Below are positions 17,728 through 26,852 of a stretch of 37,009 nt of DNA, piece after piece. How positions within the stretch are numbered: the stretch's first letter is position 1; each line of letters opens with the position of its first letter. The translations under genes and the position numbers were made by a program. Origin of the DNA: Actinomycetes bacterium (GTDB lineage Bacteria > Actinomycetota > Coriobacteriia > Anaerosomatales > Anaerosomataceae); NCBI GenBank assembly GCA_021372825.1, contig JAJFTR010000066.1, positions 1-37,009 of the forward strand. Reading direction: 5' to 3'. Under the pieces are notes generated by a model. It was given only the letters and a program-made list of their open reading frames with translations, ran no database searches and was not told the origin of the DNA.

Positions 17728-17763
17728 GACGCCCCGCTCGCGCTCCACACACATGTGGGCGTC
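17728..17763 (+). promoter_or_regulatory. Second stem-loop in the pnp leader
   Basis: GACGCCC at 17728-17734 can pair with GGGCGTC at 17757-17763, enclosing 22 bases. Inside, CCACA at 17745-17749 can pair with TGTGG at 17754-17758, which shares two bases with the outer right arm and so competes with it. The structure ends 22 bases before the pnp ATG, next to the purine-rich ribosome site. It might take part in the autogenous control of pnp known in other bacteria; this is a weak structural prediction. Confidence 0.3.
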
Positions 17764-17785
17764 CAAAGAAGAAAGAGGAAGAGGA

Positions 17786-19960
17786 ATGGGGAAGATCACC
17801 GAACAGTTCGACCTTTACGGCAAGACCTATTCGCTGGAGACCGGAGAGCTCGCGAAACAAGCTGGCGGCGCTGTTGTCGTGCGCCAAGGCGATACCATCG
17901 TGCTCGTCACTGCGACGGCATCCAAGCAACCCAAAGAGCTTGACTTCTTCCCGCTCACGGTGGATTTCGAGGAGCGGATGTACGCTGCGGGCAAGCTCCC
18001 TGGAGGCTTCATCAAGCGGGAGAGTCGACCGAGTGAGAAGGCGACCCTCACCGCCCGCATGATCGATAGGCCCATCCGTTCAGCCTTCGCGGACGGCTTC
18101 CGCAACGAAGTGCAAGTCATCGCCACGGTGCTTTCGGCCGACCAGGAACATCAGCCCGACGTCATCTCGATCATGGGCGCCTCGGCGGCCCTGATGGCAG
18201 CAGGTATACCCTTCGAGGGACCCCTTGCCGGCGTGCGCGTCGCGCGCGACGCGGCCGGGCAGTACCTGGTGAACCCGACCTTCGAGGAGGCCGAGGCGTC
18301 CGACCTCGATCTTGTGGTGGCGGGCTCAGCAGACGCGGTGTTCATGATCGAGGCCGGGTGCGATCAGGTCTCCGAAGAGGACGTGCTCGACGCGTTGATG
18401 TTCGCCCAGGAAGCCATCGGAGAGTTCTGCGCCGTACAGGAGCGCTTCCTTGCCAAGCTCGACATCACCCAGATGGAAGTCTCTATCGATGAACCCTCGC
18501 CTGAACTGGTGGAGCGCATCTTCGCCGACGGTGCCGAGAAGATGCGGGCCGCGCTTCACAACCCGGACAAGCATGCGCGCATGGACGCCGTGCAGGCTGT
18601 CAAAGACGAGATCCTCGCTTCGTTCACACCCGAGGAGCTCGCCGCATCGGGAAAGCACATCAAGGCGGTCCTGAAGCAGCTTGAGAAGAAGACCATGCGC
18701 ACGATGGTCCTCGATGAGGGGGAGCGCGCAGACGGGCGCGGTGTGACAGAGATCCGCCCGATCACGTGCACGGCGGGATACCTCCCGCGGGCGCACGGTT
18801 CGGGTCTTTTCACCCGTGGACAGACCCAGGTCCTGTCGGTCCTCACTTTGGGGATGCTCTCCGAGTGGCAGCGCATCGATACCATCGACGTGTCGGAGGG
18901 CAAGCGCTATCTCCACCACTACAACTTCCCGCCGTTCTCCACCGGCGAGATCGGGTTCATGCGCGGTCCGAAGCGGCGCGACATCGGACACGGGGCGCTC
19001 GCCGAGCGTGCACTTCTTCCCGTCATACCTCCGGAGGAGGAGTTCCCCTACACGATCCGCATCGTTTCAGAGGTGCTCGAGTCCAACGGCTCCAGCTCGA
19101 TGGCGTCGGTATGCGGCTCCACTCTGTCGCTCATGGACGCCGGCGTTCCTATCTCGGCCCCCGTGTCCGGCATCGCGATGGGCCTCATCAAGGAGGGCGA
19201 CAAGGTCGCTGTTCTCTCTGACATACAGGGTCTTGAGGACTTCCTCGGCGACATGGATTTCAAAGTCGCAGGCACGCCCGCAGGAATCACCGCACTCCAG
19301 ATGGACAACAAGGCCAAGGGGCTTTCTGTCGACATCCTTCGGCGGGCGCTCATGCAGGCCAAGGAGGGACGCGCTTTCATCCTCGGTAAGATGCTCGAGG
19401 CGATCCCCGAACCCCGAGCCGACCTTTCGACTTACGCACCCCGTGTGATGACCATCAAGATCCCCACCGACAAGATCCGCGACATCATCGGACCAGGCGG
19501 CAAAGTGATCCGCGGCATCATCGACGCCACCGGAGCTGAGATCGACGTGAACGACGACGGCACCGTGTATGTCGCGTCGCGCGATGCGGGTGGCCTTGAA
19601 GCAGTCGAACGCATCAAGGCCCTCGTGAAGGACGTCGAGGTGGGGGAGCACTACACGGGACGCGTGGTTTCCATCCAGCCGTTCGGCGCCTTCATCGAGC
19701 TCATCCCCGGCAAGGACGGGCTTCTGCACATCTCGCGCATGGCCAAAGGCCGGATCGGGAAAGTCGAGGACGTGCTCAACGTCGGCGACGAGGTGGAGGT
19801 CGTCGTTCTTGAGATCGACGATCGCGGCAAGGTCAGCCTCGATGCGGTGAACAAGTTCGAGGTCCCCGAAGGCTCGGTCCCGCCCGCACGCGACTCGCAG
19901 GCGCCACGGCGTGACGATGACAGGGGCGGCCACGACAGGCGCCCACGACGTCACCACTAG
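17786..19960 (+). CDS. pnp: Polyribonucleotide nucleotidyltransferase (PNPase)
   Basis: PNPase degrades RNA 3' to 5' phosphorolytically and can add tails; it also acts in degradosome-like complexes, here perhaps with RNase J encoded at 24325. The 724-residue product has two RNase PH domains (first near 10-140, second near 315-540, with FPPFSTGEIGFMRGPKRRDIGHGALAERAL) joined by a helical domain, a KH domain around 555-615 (IRDIIGPGGKVIRGIIDATGA), an S1 domain around 625-695 (YTGRVVSIQPFGAFIEL), and a short Arg/Asp/His-rich tail. The ATG at 17786 is chosen with AGAGG seven bases upstream; upstream in-frame codons fall in the leader structures. Confidence 0.97.
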   Translation: MGKITEQFDLYGKTYSLETGELAKQAGGAVVVRQGDTIVLVTATASKQPKELDFFPLTVDFEERMYAAGKLPGGFIKRESRPSEKATLTARMIDRPIRSAFADGFRNEVQVIATVLSADQEHQPDVISIMGASAALMAAGIPFEGPLAGVRVARDAAGQYLVNPTFEEAEASDLDLVVAGSADAVFMIEAGCDQVSEEDVLDALMFAQEAIGEFCAVQERFLAKLDITQMEVSIDEPSPELVERIFADGAEKMRAALHNPDKHARMDAVQAVKDEILASFTPEELAASGKHIKAVLKQLEKKTMRTMVLDEGERADGRGVTEIRPITCTAGYLPRAHGSGLFTRGQTQVLSVLTLGMLSEWQRIDTIDVSEGKRYLHHYNFPPFSTGEIGFMRGPKRRDIGHGALAERALLPVIPPEEEFPYTIRIVSEVLESNGSSSMASVCGSTLSLMDAGVPISAPVSGIAMGLIKEGDKVAVLSDIQGLEDFLGDMDFKVAGTPAGITALQMDNKAKGLSVDILRRALMQAKEGRAFILGKMLEAIPEPRADLSTYAPRVMTIKIPTDKIRDIIGPGGKVIRGIIDATGAEIDVNDDGTVYVASRDAGGLEAVERIKALVKDVEVGEHYTGRVVSIQPFGAFIELIPGKDGLLHISRMAKGRIGKVEDVLNVGDEVEVVVLEIDDRGKVSLDAVNKFEVPEGSVPPARDSQAPRRDDDRGGHDRRPRRHH

Positions 19961-19962
19961 CC

Positions 19963-21222
19963 ATGGCCGCGAACGACTTCCAGAAGACGGTCACCAGCAG
20001 CGGAGTCGAGGTCATCACTGAGACCATCGACTCCGTTCGGTCCGCGGCCATCGGCATTTGGGTGAACGTGGGCAGTCGCGACGAGGCGCCGCACGAAGCA
20101 GGCATGTCGCACTTCATGGAACACATGATGTTCAAGGGCACGCCGACCCGCACCGCGGCCGATATCTCCGAGCACTTCGAACGTCTCGGCGGAGAGCTCA
20201 ACGCGTTCACAAGTAAAGAGTACACGTGCTTTTATGCACGCGTGCTCGACGAGCATATGGACAGCGCCATCGAGGTGCTGTCCGACATGGTCGTGAACTC
20301 GCTTCTTGCCGATGACGCCATCTTGTCGGAACGTGAGGTCGTCCTCGAGGAGATATCCCGGCATGAGGACACCCCCGATGACGCCGTGCACGACCTTTTC
20401 ACCTCGGCACTCATGGCGGACCATCCGCTGGGCCTTCCAGTGCTTGGCAGTCCGCAGACGGTGGGCTCGTTCGATCACGCCGCGTCAGCGACGTTCAAGG
20501 ACCGCATGTACGTGAGCGGCAACACGGTGGTCGCCGTCGCGGGTCACGTGGACCATGGCCGTGTCGTCGAGGCAGTGGACATGTATCTTGCGCTCCCCCA
20601 GGGTGCGAGACTCGGCCGCGACGCGAGGAGACCCGAGCCCGTCAGCGGCCTTACGGTCGTCACCAAGAACACGGAGCAGGCGCACATCTGCTGGGGAGTC
20701 CCCGCGATGGATGCCCGCTCCGAAGAGCGCTTCACGCTGGCGATCCTCGACTCGATCCTTGGCGGGGGAATGGCGTCTCGCCTGTTCCAGGAGATCCGCG
20801 AGAAGCGGGGTATGGCGTACGCCGTCTACTCATATCACAGTCTGTACTACGACACGGGTCAGTACACGGTGTATGCGGGCACCCGCCCCTCCAATGCCGA
20901 AGAGGTCGTGAAGCTCATCCGTGAGCAGGCTGATGCTCTTGCAGCTGACGGTGTGACGGCTGAGGAGCTCACCCGCGCGAAGGAGAGCTTCAAAGGACAG
21001 CTCGTACTCTCGCTGGAGAGTACCCGTAACAGGATGACCCGGCTCGGGAAGAGCGAGGTCACGCAAAGCGAGCTTCTGTCCACTGATGAACTCGTTGCGC
21101 GCGTGGACGCCGTCACCGCCGATGACGTGCATGTTCTCGCCGCTCGATTGTTCTCGCAACCGCAGGTGCTCACGATGATCGCCCCCTTCAGCCGGGACGA
21201 CATGTCAGATCTGCTCGACTAG
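19963..21222 (+). CDS. M16 family zinc peptidase (insulinase-like)
   Basis: A single-chain M16B processing peptidase like Bacillus YmxG/MlpA and mycobacterial PepR, whose genes also follow pnp. The 419-residue product has the inverted zinc motif HFMEH (His50, Glu53, His54) and the distal ligand Glu130 at the usual spacing, then the inactive second half with the characteristic R/Y pair region (SRLFQEIREKRGMAYAVYSYHS). The ATG at 19963 lies two bases after the pnp stop without a visible Shine-Dalgarno, so its translation probably depends on ribosomes leaving pnp. The natural substrate in bacteria of this type is not established. Confidence 0.93.
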   Translation: MAANDFQKTVTSSGVEVITETIDSVRSAAIGIWVNVGSRDEAPHEAGMSHFMEHMMFKGTPTRTAADISEHFERLGGELNAFTSKEYTCFYARVLDEHMDSAIEVLSDMVVNSLLADDAILSEREVVLEEISRHEDTPDDAVHDLFTSALMADHPLGLPVLGSPQTVGSFDHAASATFKDRMYVSGNTVVAVAGHVDHGRVVEAVDMYLALPQGARLGRDARRPEPVSGLTVVTKNTEQAHICWGVPAMDARSEERFTLAILDSILGGGMASRLFQEIREKRGMAYAVYSYHSLYYDTGQYTVYAGTRPSNAEEVVKLIREQADALAADGVTAEELTRAKESFKGQLVLSLESTRNRMTRLGKSEVTQSELLSTDELVARVDAVTADDVHVLAARLFSQPQVLTMIAPFSRDDMSDLLD

Positions 21223-21245
21223 GCCGATCAAAGGAGGGCCGAGCC

Positions 21246-22016
21246 ATGATCCGCGTCGCAGTGACCGGCGCCGCAGGGAGGATGGGGTCGGAGGTCATCC
21301 GTGCGGTGAATGCTGAACCCGACATGGAAGTAGTCGTGGGCGTGGACCCCGCTCACCCAGGAGAGACTCTTCAAGGTGTGGTGGTCTCCACAGACCTTTC
21401 CTCGGCTATTGAACGCGAACACCCTGACGTCATGGTGGACTTCACACGTCCTGACGCCGTCGAAACCAACGTCCGCACCGCACTGGCCGCCGGTGTTCAC
21501 TGTGTGGTCGGGACGACGGGGATCCCACTCGAGACCCTGCAGCAGCTGGCGCAAGGGGCGCCTGGCCAGACATGCTTGTTCGTCGCGCCGAACTTCGCTA
21601 TCGGCGCCGTGCTCATGATGCGGTTCGCCGCACAAGCCGCTCGATTCCTTCCCCATGTGGAGATCATCGAGCTACACCACGACCGCAAGGCGGACGCTCC
21701 TTCTGGCACCGCGTTGCGCACGGCCGCCCTCATCGCCGAGAATCGCCCCTACGTGCCTGAAGCCCCCGGTTGCGAGACAGAGATCGCCTCCGGCGCTCGT
21801 GGCGCCCTCGCGGAAGGGGTGAGCGTGCACTCGGTGCGCCTGCCCGGACTCGTCGCACACCAGGAAGTGATCTTCGGGGGAGAAGGCCAGACCCTCACGA
21901 TCCGTCACGATTCGATCGATCGCACGAGCTTCATGCCCGGCGTCTTGCTCGCCATCCGCGAGGTCGGCAAGCACAGCGGCCTTGTCGTGGGGCTCGAGCG
22001 GCTGATGCCGGAGTAA
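21246..22016 (+). CDS. dapB: 4-hydroxy-tetrahydrodipicolinate reductase
   Basis: DapB reduces the DapA product with NAD(P)H on the way to meso-diaminopimelate and lysine. The 256-residue product has the Rossmann loop GAAGRMG at 8-14, the VGTTG segment at 88-92, FAPNFAIG-type VAPNFAIG at 113-120, and the catalytic ELHHDRKADAPSGTAL with His144, His145 and Lys148. AAAGGAGG at 21230-21237 sets the ATG at 21246. The next gene, lysC, begins three bases after its stop, so the two are cotranscribed. Confidence 0.96.
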   Translation: MIRVAVTGAAGRMGSEVIRAVNAEPDMEVVVGVDPAHPGETLQGVVVSTDLSSAIEREHPDVMVDFTRPDAVETNVRTALAAGVHCVVGTTGIPLETLQQLAQGAPGQTCLFVAPNFAIGAVLMMRFAAQAARFLPHVEIIELHHDRKADAPSGTALRTAALIAENRPYVPEAPGCETEIASGARGALAEGVSVHSVRLPGLVAHQEVIFGGEGQTLTIRHDSIDRTSFMPGVLLAIREVGKHSGLVVGLERLMPE

Positions 22017-22019
22017 GAA

Positions 22020-23234
22020 GTGTCCGCTCGCCCGATCGTTGTGATGAAGTTCGGCGGCACCTCGGTGGCGACCGTTGAAGGTCGTGAAGCGGTGGCGCGG
22101 CGTGTGGCCCTTGCCCTCGAGCTCGGTCGAGCGCCGGTGGTCGTTGTGTCGGCCATGGGGCGCTCAGGCGACCCGTACGCGACAGACACGCTCCTGTCCC
22201 TGGTCGACGGTCTTCCCCGCGACGAAGCCGAGTGTGACCTGCTCGCTTCTACCGGCGAGACCATCTCAGCGATCATTGTTGCGCACTGTCTGCGAGATGC
22301 GGGCATCGACGCACGTGCCTTCACCGGTCCGCAGGCGGGCATCGCCACCGATGAGGTGCACGGCACAGCCACCGTGACCGAGGTGTACCCGGGACCGCTG
22401 ATGAAGGCCGTCGATTCTGGGGTAGTCCCGGTGGTCGCAGGGTTCCAAGGCATGGCCCCAGACGGTTCTATCACGACGCTCGGCCGAGGAGGAAGTGACA
22501 CGACCGCCTGTGCGCTCGGCGTCGCACTTAGCGCGGAAGCGGTCGAGATCTACACTGACGTCGACGGCGTGATGACGGCTGACCCGCGGGCGTGCGGCGC
22601 CGCCGGAGTGCTCGAGACCATCACCGCCGACGAGCTCTTCCAGATGGCGCGCCACGGGTCACGCGTGGTGCACACTCCCGCAGCGGAGCTCGCCTTGGCA
22701 AGCGGCCTTCAGGTGCGCGTGCGTAACACGTACTCTGAGCACCCCGGCACCCTTGTGGCTGATATCGCGATGTATCAACCCCGCCAGGTAGCGACGGCGG
22801 TCTCCCACACGACAGGCGTGGCCCGTATACGCGTGATCCTCGATGCGGACGAAGGTTCACGGGAGCACACGTCAGCGCAGGCCCGCATCTACCGCGCGAT
22901 GGCGGACGCGGGCGTTTCGCTCGACATGTTCACGCCCGCCTCGGGCGCCTTGGTCTTCACGGTGGCCGGTGCCTCTCTTGAGCACGCGCGTCGTGTATTG
23001 GACGCGATGCACCTGCGCTACGAGGTCCGAGACGGACTCGCAACAGTCACCCTGGTCGGCGCGGGGATGCATGGAGTGCCCGGTGTGATGGCGCGTGTCG
23101 CCGAGTGCCTAGACGAGGCCGAGGTCGACATCTTGCAGACAGCAGACAGCCACACCACCATCTCGGTGCTCGTACCCGAGGCCGACGTCACCACGGCCGT
23201 GCACGCGCTGCACGAAGGATTCGGCCTCGCATGA
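22020..23234 (+). CDS. lysC: Aspartate kinase
   Basis: Aspartokinase phosphorylates aspartate, the branch point to lysine, diaminopimelate, methionine and threonine. The 404-residue product has the start KFGGTS at 10-15, the GRGGSDTTA substrate loop near 158-166, EIYTDVDGVMTADPR, then two ACT domains (about 262-335 and 338-400; LVGAGMHGVPGVMARV is the second repeat) that bind lysine or threonine for feedback inhibition. The GTG at 22020 has GGAG seven bases before it; an ATG at 22044 would cut off the first strand. The region between lysC and dapA (23235-23360) contains a short hairpin CGGCCAC/GTGGCCG at 23323-23337. No lysine riboswitch was found upstream. Confidence 0.95.
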   Translation: MSARPIVVMKFGGTSVATVEGREAVARRVALALELGRAPVVVVSAMGRSGDPYATDTLLSLVDGLPRDEAECDLLASTGETISAIIVAHCLRDAGIDARAFTGPQAGIATDEVHGTATVTEVYPGPLMKAVDSGVVPVVAGFQGMAPDGSITTLGRGGSDTTACALGVALSAEAVEIYTDVDGVMTADPRACGAAGVLETITADELFQMARHGSRVVHTPAAELALASGLQVRVRNTYSEHPGTLVADIAMYQPRQVATAVSHTTGVARIRVILDADEGSREHTSAQARIYRAMADAGVSLDMFTPASGALVFTVAGASLEHARRVLDAMHLRYEVRDGLATVTLVGAGMHGVPGVMARVAECLDEAEVDILQTADSHTTISVLVPEADVTTAVHALHEGFGLA

Positions 23235-23322
23235 TGCAGTTCTGTCAGCAAGCGCGCATGTGCGGACCCGAAACGTCTGGCGCTGGGTTGTGGCACAATA
23301 CAGCGGTATGAAAAACCACACC

Positions 23323-23337
23323 CGGCCACTGTGGCCG
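23323..23337 (+). promoter_or_regulatory. Perfect short palindrome between lysC and dapA
   Basis: CGGCCAC at 23323-23329 and GTGGCCG at 23331-23337 are exact complements around a single base; as RNA this is a six-pair stem with a three-base loop, followed by CTCTTTCG. It lies 24 bases before the dapA ATG. It could be a weak terminator for lysC or a protein site; nothing decides between these. Confidence 0.3.
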
Positions 23338-23360
23338 CTCTTTCGAACAGGGGAGACGTG

Positions 23361-24254
23361 ATGTCCCAGCCCAGGTTCGGCCGCCTCATCACCGCGATGG
23401 TCACGCCTTTCACTCGCGACCTCGACCTTGACCTGCCGCGTGCACAGGAACTCGCCGATCGGCTGATCGACCAGGGGTCGGACGCGCTCGTCGTGTGCGG
23501 CACCACCGGCGAGTCACCCACGGTCTTCTACGACCAGAAGATGGACCTCTTCCGAGCAGTACGTGAGGCCGTCGGCGATCGGGCACCTCTCATAGCGAAC
23601 GTCGGGGACAACTGCACTGCCGATTCGGTCGACTTCGCGAAAGACGTGGTCAAGCTCGGTGTGGACGGCGTCATGGCGGTGGTCCCTTACTACAACAAGC
23701 CGCCACAAGAGGGTCTTTACCGCCATTTCCGGGCGATAGCCGAGGCGGTCGATGTCCCCGTCGTCTTGTACAACATCCCTGGGCGCTGCGTCGTCAACAT
23801 GGAGCCGGCGACCGTCATCCGGCTCGCGCAGGACGTGGAGAACATCGTCGCACTCAAGCAGGCCAACCCCGATCTCTCCCAGGCGGCGACCGTGATCTCC
23901 GAGACGCCCGATGATTTCGAGGTCTTCGCCGGAGACGATGAACTCACGCTACCCTTGATGGCGCTTGGTGGCACCGGCGTGATCTCGACGATCGGCAACG
24001 TCGCCGGTGCCCGATTCAAGGAGATGGTCACGGCTCAGGCGCAGGGCGATCACACGCGCGCTCTGCGCATCCACCTGGAACTCCTGCCGCTCATGAAGGC
24101 GCTCTTCATCACGAGCAACCCCATCATGGTCAAACGAGCCCTCGAACTCGTGGGCTTTCCTGTCGGCGGCGTCAGACTTCCTTTGGTGGACGCCACGCCT
24201 GAACAGACAGAGTCCCTCGCTCGAGTGCTGCGCCATCTCGGCATGGTCGACTGA
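23361..24254 (+). CDS. dapA: 4-hydroxy-tetrahydrodipicolinate synthase
   Basis: DapA condenses pyruvate with aspartate semialdehyde, the first step specific to diaminopimelate/lysine. The 297-residue TIM-barrel product has GTTGESPT (47-54), VPYYNKPPQEGLYRHF, YNIPGR with Tyr137 and Arg142, and the Schiff-base Lys166 in VALKQAN. The ATG at 23361 follows GGGGAG at 23350-23355; a GTG right before it (23358) is in frame and would add one residue, and an ATG-like start at 23331 would begin inside the palindrome. dapB-lysC-dapA together cover the first part of the aspartate pathway; asd is not in the window. Confidence 0.95.
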   Translation: MSQPRFGRLITAMVTPFTRDLDLDLPRAQELADRLIDQGSDALVVCGTTGESPTVFYDQKMDLFRAVREAVGDRAPLIANVGDNCTADSVDFAKDVVKLGVDGVMAVVPYYNKPPQEGLYRHFRAIAEAVDVPVVLYNIPGRCVVNMEPATVIRLAQDVENIVALKQANPDLSQAATVISETPDDFEVFAGDDELTLPLMALGGTGVISTIGNVAGARFKEMVTAQAQGDHTRALRIHLELLPLMKALFITSNPIMVKRALELVGFPVGGVRLPLVDATPEQTESLARVLRHLGMVD

Positions 24255-24256
24255 AC

Positions 24257-24272
24257 ACCCGTCCATACGGGT
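24257..24272 (+). promoter_or_regulatory. Small hairpin after dapA
   Basis: ACCCGT at 24257-24262 pairs with ACGGGT at 24267-24272 around CCAT, three bases after the dapA stop. No T run follows, so it may only stabilise the 3' end or weakly pause transcription before rnj. TATAAC at 24285-24290 looks like a -10 element, but there is no -35 partner. Confidence 0.3.
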
Positions 24273-24324
24273 CGCACGTGTCCCTATAACCAGACTCACG
24301 ACAAGGAGAACGATACAGCAGCAT

Positions 24325-25998
24325 ATGACTAGCAAAAGAAACCGCCTTCGCATCATCCCGCTCGGCGGGCTTGATGAGATAGGCAAGAACATGACAGTCG
24401 TTGAGTACGGCAACGACATGGTCGTCATCGATGCGGGGCTCATGTTCCCCGATGAGGACTCACCCGGAGTAGACCTGATCCTTCCGGACTACAGCTACAT
24501 CCTCAAGCGCAAGGAGAAGTTGCGCGGGATCATCATCACCCACGGTCACGAGGACCACACAGGAGCGCTGCCCTACCTTCTGCGCGACTTGGGGCAACCT
24601 GTCCCCGTCCTCGGAACGCGACTGACGCTCGGCCTCATCAAGGTCAAGCTCGATGAACAACGCATCACCCGGCCAAAACTGCGTGAAGTCAAACCAGGCG
24701 CTCACCTGAGCCTCGGCGTCTTCGGATTCGACTTCATCCCTGTCAACCACTCGATTCCGGACGGGGTCGCCGTCTTTTGCCGCACACCTGTCGGCAACAT
24801 CTTGCACACCGGCGATTTCAAGTTCGACCAAACGCCCATCGACGGCCGTTTCACCGACTATGCAGCGCTCACACGAGCGGGCAAGAATGGCGTGACGCTC
24901 CTGCTGAGTGACTCTACCAACGCCGATGCCATCGGCCATACCCCAAGTGAGGCGGTCGTCGGCACGACTTTGCGCCGGATCTTCGCCGAGGCGGACCAGC
25001 GTATCATCGTGGCGTCGTTCGCTTCGCACATCCACCGGGTCCAACAGGTGTGTGACGCAGCTGTCGCCTCGGGCCGCAAGGTGGCCGTCACCGGCCGGTC
25101 GATGGTGAACAACACACGCATCGCACGCGAGCTCGGCTATCTGCACATCGACGATGACGACATCGTGGATGCGTATGAGATGAAGGACCTGCCGCCCGAT
25201 CAGGTGGTGGTCCTCTCCACCGGCAGTCAGGGCGAGCCGATGTCCGCGCTTGCGCGCATTGCCAACCACGACCACAAGACCGTCTCCGTCGAGGAAGGCG
25301 ACACGGTCGTCATATCAGCCTCACCCGTGCCGGGCAACGAGAAGGCGGTCTCGCGCGTGATCAACCGGCTCATCAAGTCGGGGGCGGACGTGGTGCACAA
25401 AGGCATGGCTCAGGTACACGTCTCGGGCCATGCATCGGCAGAAGAGCTCAAGCTCATGTTGAACCTTACGCGGCCCACCTACTTCGTGCCTGTCCATGGC
25501 GAGACGCGCCACCTCCACGCACATGCGCGCCTCGCCGAGGAGGTCGGAATCCCCCGTGAGAACATCTTCCGGCTGGAGAACGGCCAGTGTCTGGAACTGG
25601 ACGAAGACGGAGTGCATATCGGTGAGCACGTCGAGTCAGGCGTCGTGTATGTCGACGGCTTGTCCGTAGGAGACGTGGGCCAGGTCGTCTTGCGCGACAG
25701 GCAGGTACTTTCGTCCGACGGTGTGTCGATGGTGATCGTGGCCATCGACACTCAGCACGGCACGGTCATGGCCGAGCCCGAGATCGTCATGCGAGGGATC
25801 GCCCTCACCGGCGGGGAAGAAGAGGACGTACTGCGGGAGATGCGCGCGCGGGTCAACAAGGTCCTTGCGCGCACGTCATCGGAGGGCGTCACCGACCATG
25901 GCGTGATCAAGCAAGCCTTGCGCGATTCGCTCTCCGCCTTCATCTGGGAGCGGAGCCGCATGCGTCCGATGATCATCCCCGTGGTGCTGGAGGTCTAG
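24325..25998 (+). CDS. rnj: Ribonuclease J
   Basis: RNase J is a metallo-beta-lactamase/beta-CASP ribonuclease with 5'-3' exonuclease and endonuclease activity, central to mRNA decay and rRNA maturation in Gram-positive bacteria. The 557-residue product has HGHEDHTG (His73, His75, Asp77, His78), LHTGDFKFD, LLSDSTNAD, the beta-CASP motifs including STGSQGEPMSALARIA and VSGHASAEEL, VPVHGETRHLHAHARLA, and the C-terminal domain. AAGGAGAA at 24303-24310 is somewhat far from the ATG at 24325 (14 bases), but the N-terminus is normal. The dapA-rnj-ftsK order is typically actinobacterial. A single paralogue is seen here. Confidence 0.96.
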   Translation: MTSKRNRLRIIPLGGLDEIGKNMTVVEYGNDMVVIDAGLMFPDEDSPGVDLILPDYSYILKRKEKLRGIIITHGHEDHTGALPYLLRDLGQPVPVLGTRLTLGLIKVKLDEQRITRPKLREVKPGAHLSLGVFGFDFIPVNHSIPDGVAVFCRTPVGNILHTGDFKFDQTPIDGRFTDYAALTRAGKNGVTLLLSDSTNADAIGHTPSEAVVGTTLRRIFAEADQRIIVASFASHIHRVQQVCDAAVASGRKVAVTGRSMVNNTRIARELGYLHIDDDDIVDAYEMKDLPPDQVVVLSTGSQGEPMSALARIANHDHKTVSVEEGDTVVISASPVPGNEKAVSRVINRLIKSGADVVHKGMAQVHVSGHASAEELKLMLNLTRPTYFVPVHGETRHLHAHARLAEEVGIPRENIFRLENGQCLELDEDGVHIGEHVESGVVYVDGLSVGDVGQVVLRDRQVLSSDGVSMVIVAIDTQHGTVMAEPEIVMRGIALTGGEEEDVLREMRARVNKVLARTSSEGVTDHGVIKQALRDSLSAFIWERSRMRPMIIPVVLEV

Positions 25999-26828
25999 TG
26001 AACGCCTTTCAGGCATTCATCCTTGGCATCACGCAAGGGGTGACCGAGTTCTTGCCGGTCTCGAGCGACGGGCACCTCATCTTGGTGCCCGCTTTGTTCG
26101 GATGGAAGCGCTTCGGACTGGGGTTCGATGTGGTCCTGCATGCAGCCACTCTCCTGGCCACGATCGTGTACTTCCGGCACGATGTCGCCCGGCTGCTGGT
26201 CGCTCTTGTGACGCGAGCTCCAGAGCGAGCCCGTGACCGTCGACTGGCGCTGGTGGTGCTGGGAGCGACCGTGCCAAGCGCCGCGCTCGCCCTCGGACTG
26301 GAGCCTCTCGTCGAACGCGTCGACGGCCTCCCCATGAGCACTCAGACCACGGTGGCGGCGGTCTTCTTGCTTGTCACCGCCGCATTGCTCGCGGGAGCGG
26401 AGGCCATCGCCACGCGCGTATCGAAACACATCCCCTCGGCAGAGGACATCTCATGGCCTCGTGCGCTCATCATCGGCGTCGCGCAGGGCTTCGCCGTGGC
26501 GCCAGGACTTTCACGATCGGGGACGACGATGGCCGCAGGTGTCGCTCTCGGACTTGAACGCGAGGAGGCGGCACGCTTCTCCTTCCTTCTGTCGATCCCG
26601 ATCGTTGCAGCTGCCACGGCCAAGAAGGTCCTGATCGACGTCGTGATCGGCGGAGAGGCTCTGCCGGGTGTGGTGCCCGTCGCTGTCGGGCTCGTGACCA
26701 CCGCCGTCGTGGGATATGGGGCGATCGCCCTGTTGCTGCCGTACGTCCGGAAACACTCGCTGTACGTCTTCGCCATCTACACCGCCGTCGTCGGTACCGC
26801 CATACTGGTCACGAAGCTGTTGTTCTAG
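25998..26828 (+). CDS. uppP: Undecaprenyl-diphosphatase
   Basis: UppP (BacA) removes a phosphate from undecaprenyl diphosphate so the lipid carrier can be reused in wall synthesis; raised dosage gives bacitracin resistance. The 276-residue polytopic membrane protein has the active-site segments EFLPVSSDGHL (Glu17 to His26) and PGLSRSGTTMAAG near 168-180, and about eight membrane helices. The GTG at 25998 shares one base with the rnj stop (TAGTG) and has GGAGG just upstream. It complements UppS at 2349, which makes the carrier. Confidence 0.95.
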   Translation: MNAFQAFILGITQGVTEFLPVSSDGHLILVPALFGWKRFGLGFDVVLHAATLLATIVYFRHDVARLLVALVTRAPERARDRRLALVVLGATVPSAALALGLEPLVERVDGLPMSTQTTVAAVFLLVTAALLAGAEAIATRVSKHIPSAEDISWPRALIIGVAQGFAVAPGLSRSGTTMAAGVALGLEREEAARFSFLLSIPIVAAATAKKVLIDVVIGGEALPGVVPVAVGLVTTAVVGYGAIALLLPYVRKHSLYVFAIYTAVVGTAILVTKLLF

Positions 26829-26852
26829 ACCCGTCCCGAGGAGACCCGCAGA

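Noticed and set aside
23291-23306. TGGCAC near dapA as a sigma-54 promoter
   Set aside because: The required TTGC element is missing at the right spacing, and sigma-54 is unusual in Actinobacteria.
24285-24290. TATAAC before rnj as a -10 element
   Set aside because: No -35 hexamer at 15-19 bases upstream and no extended -10 TG.
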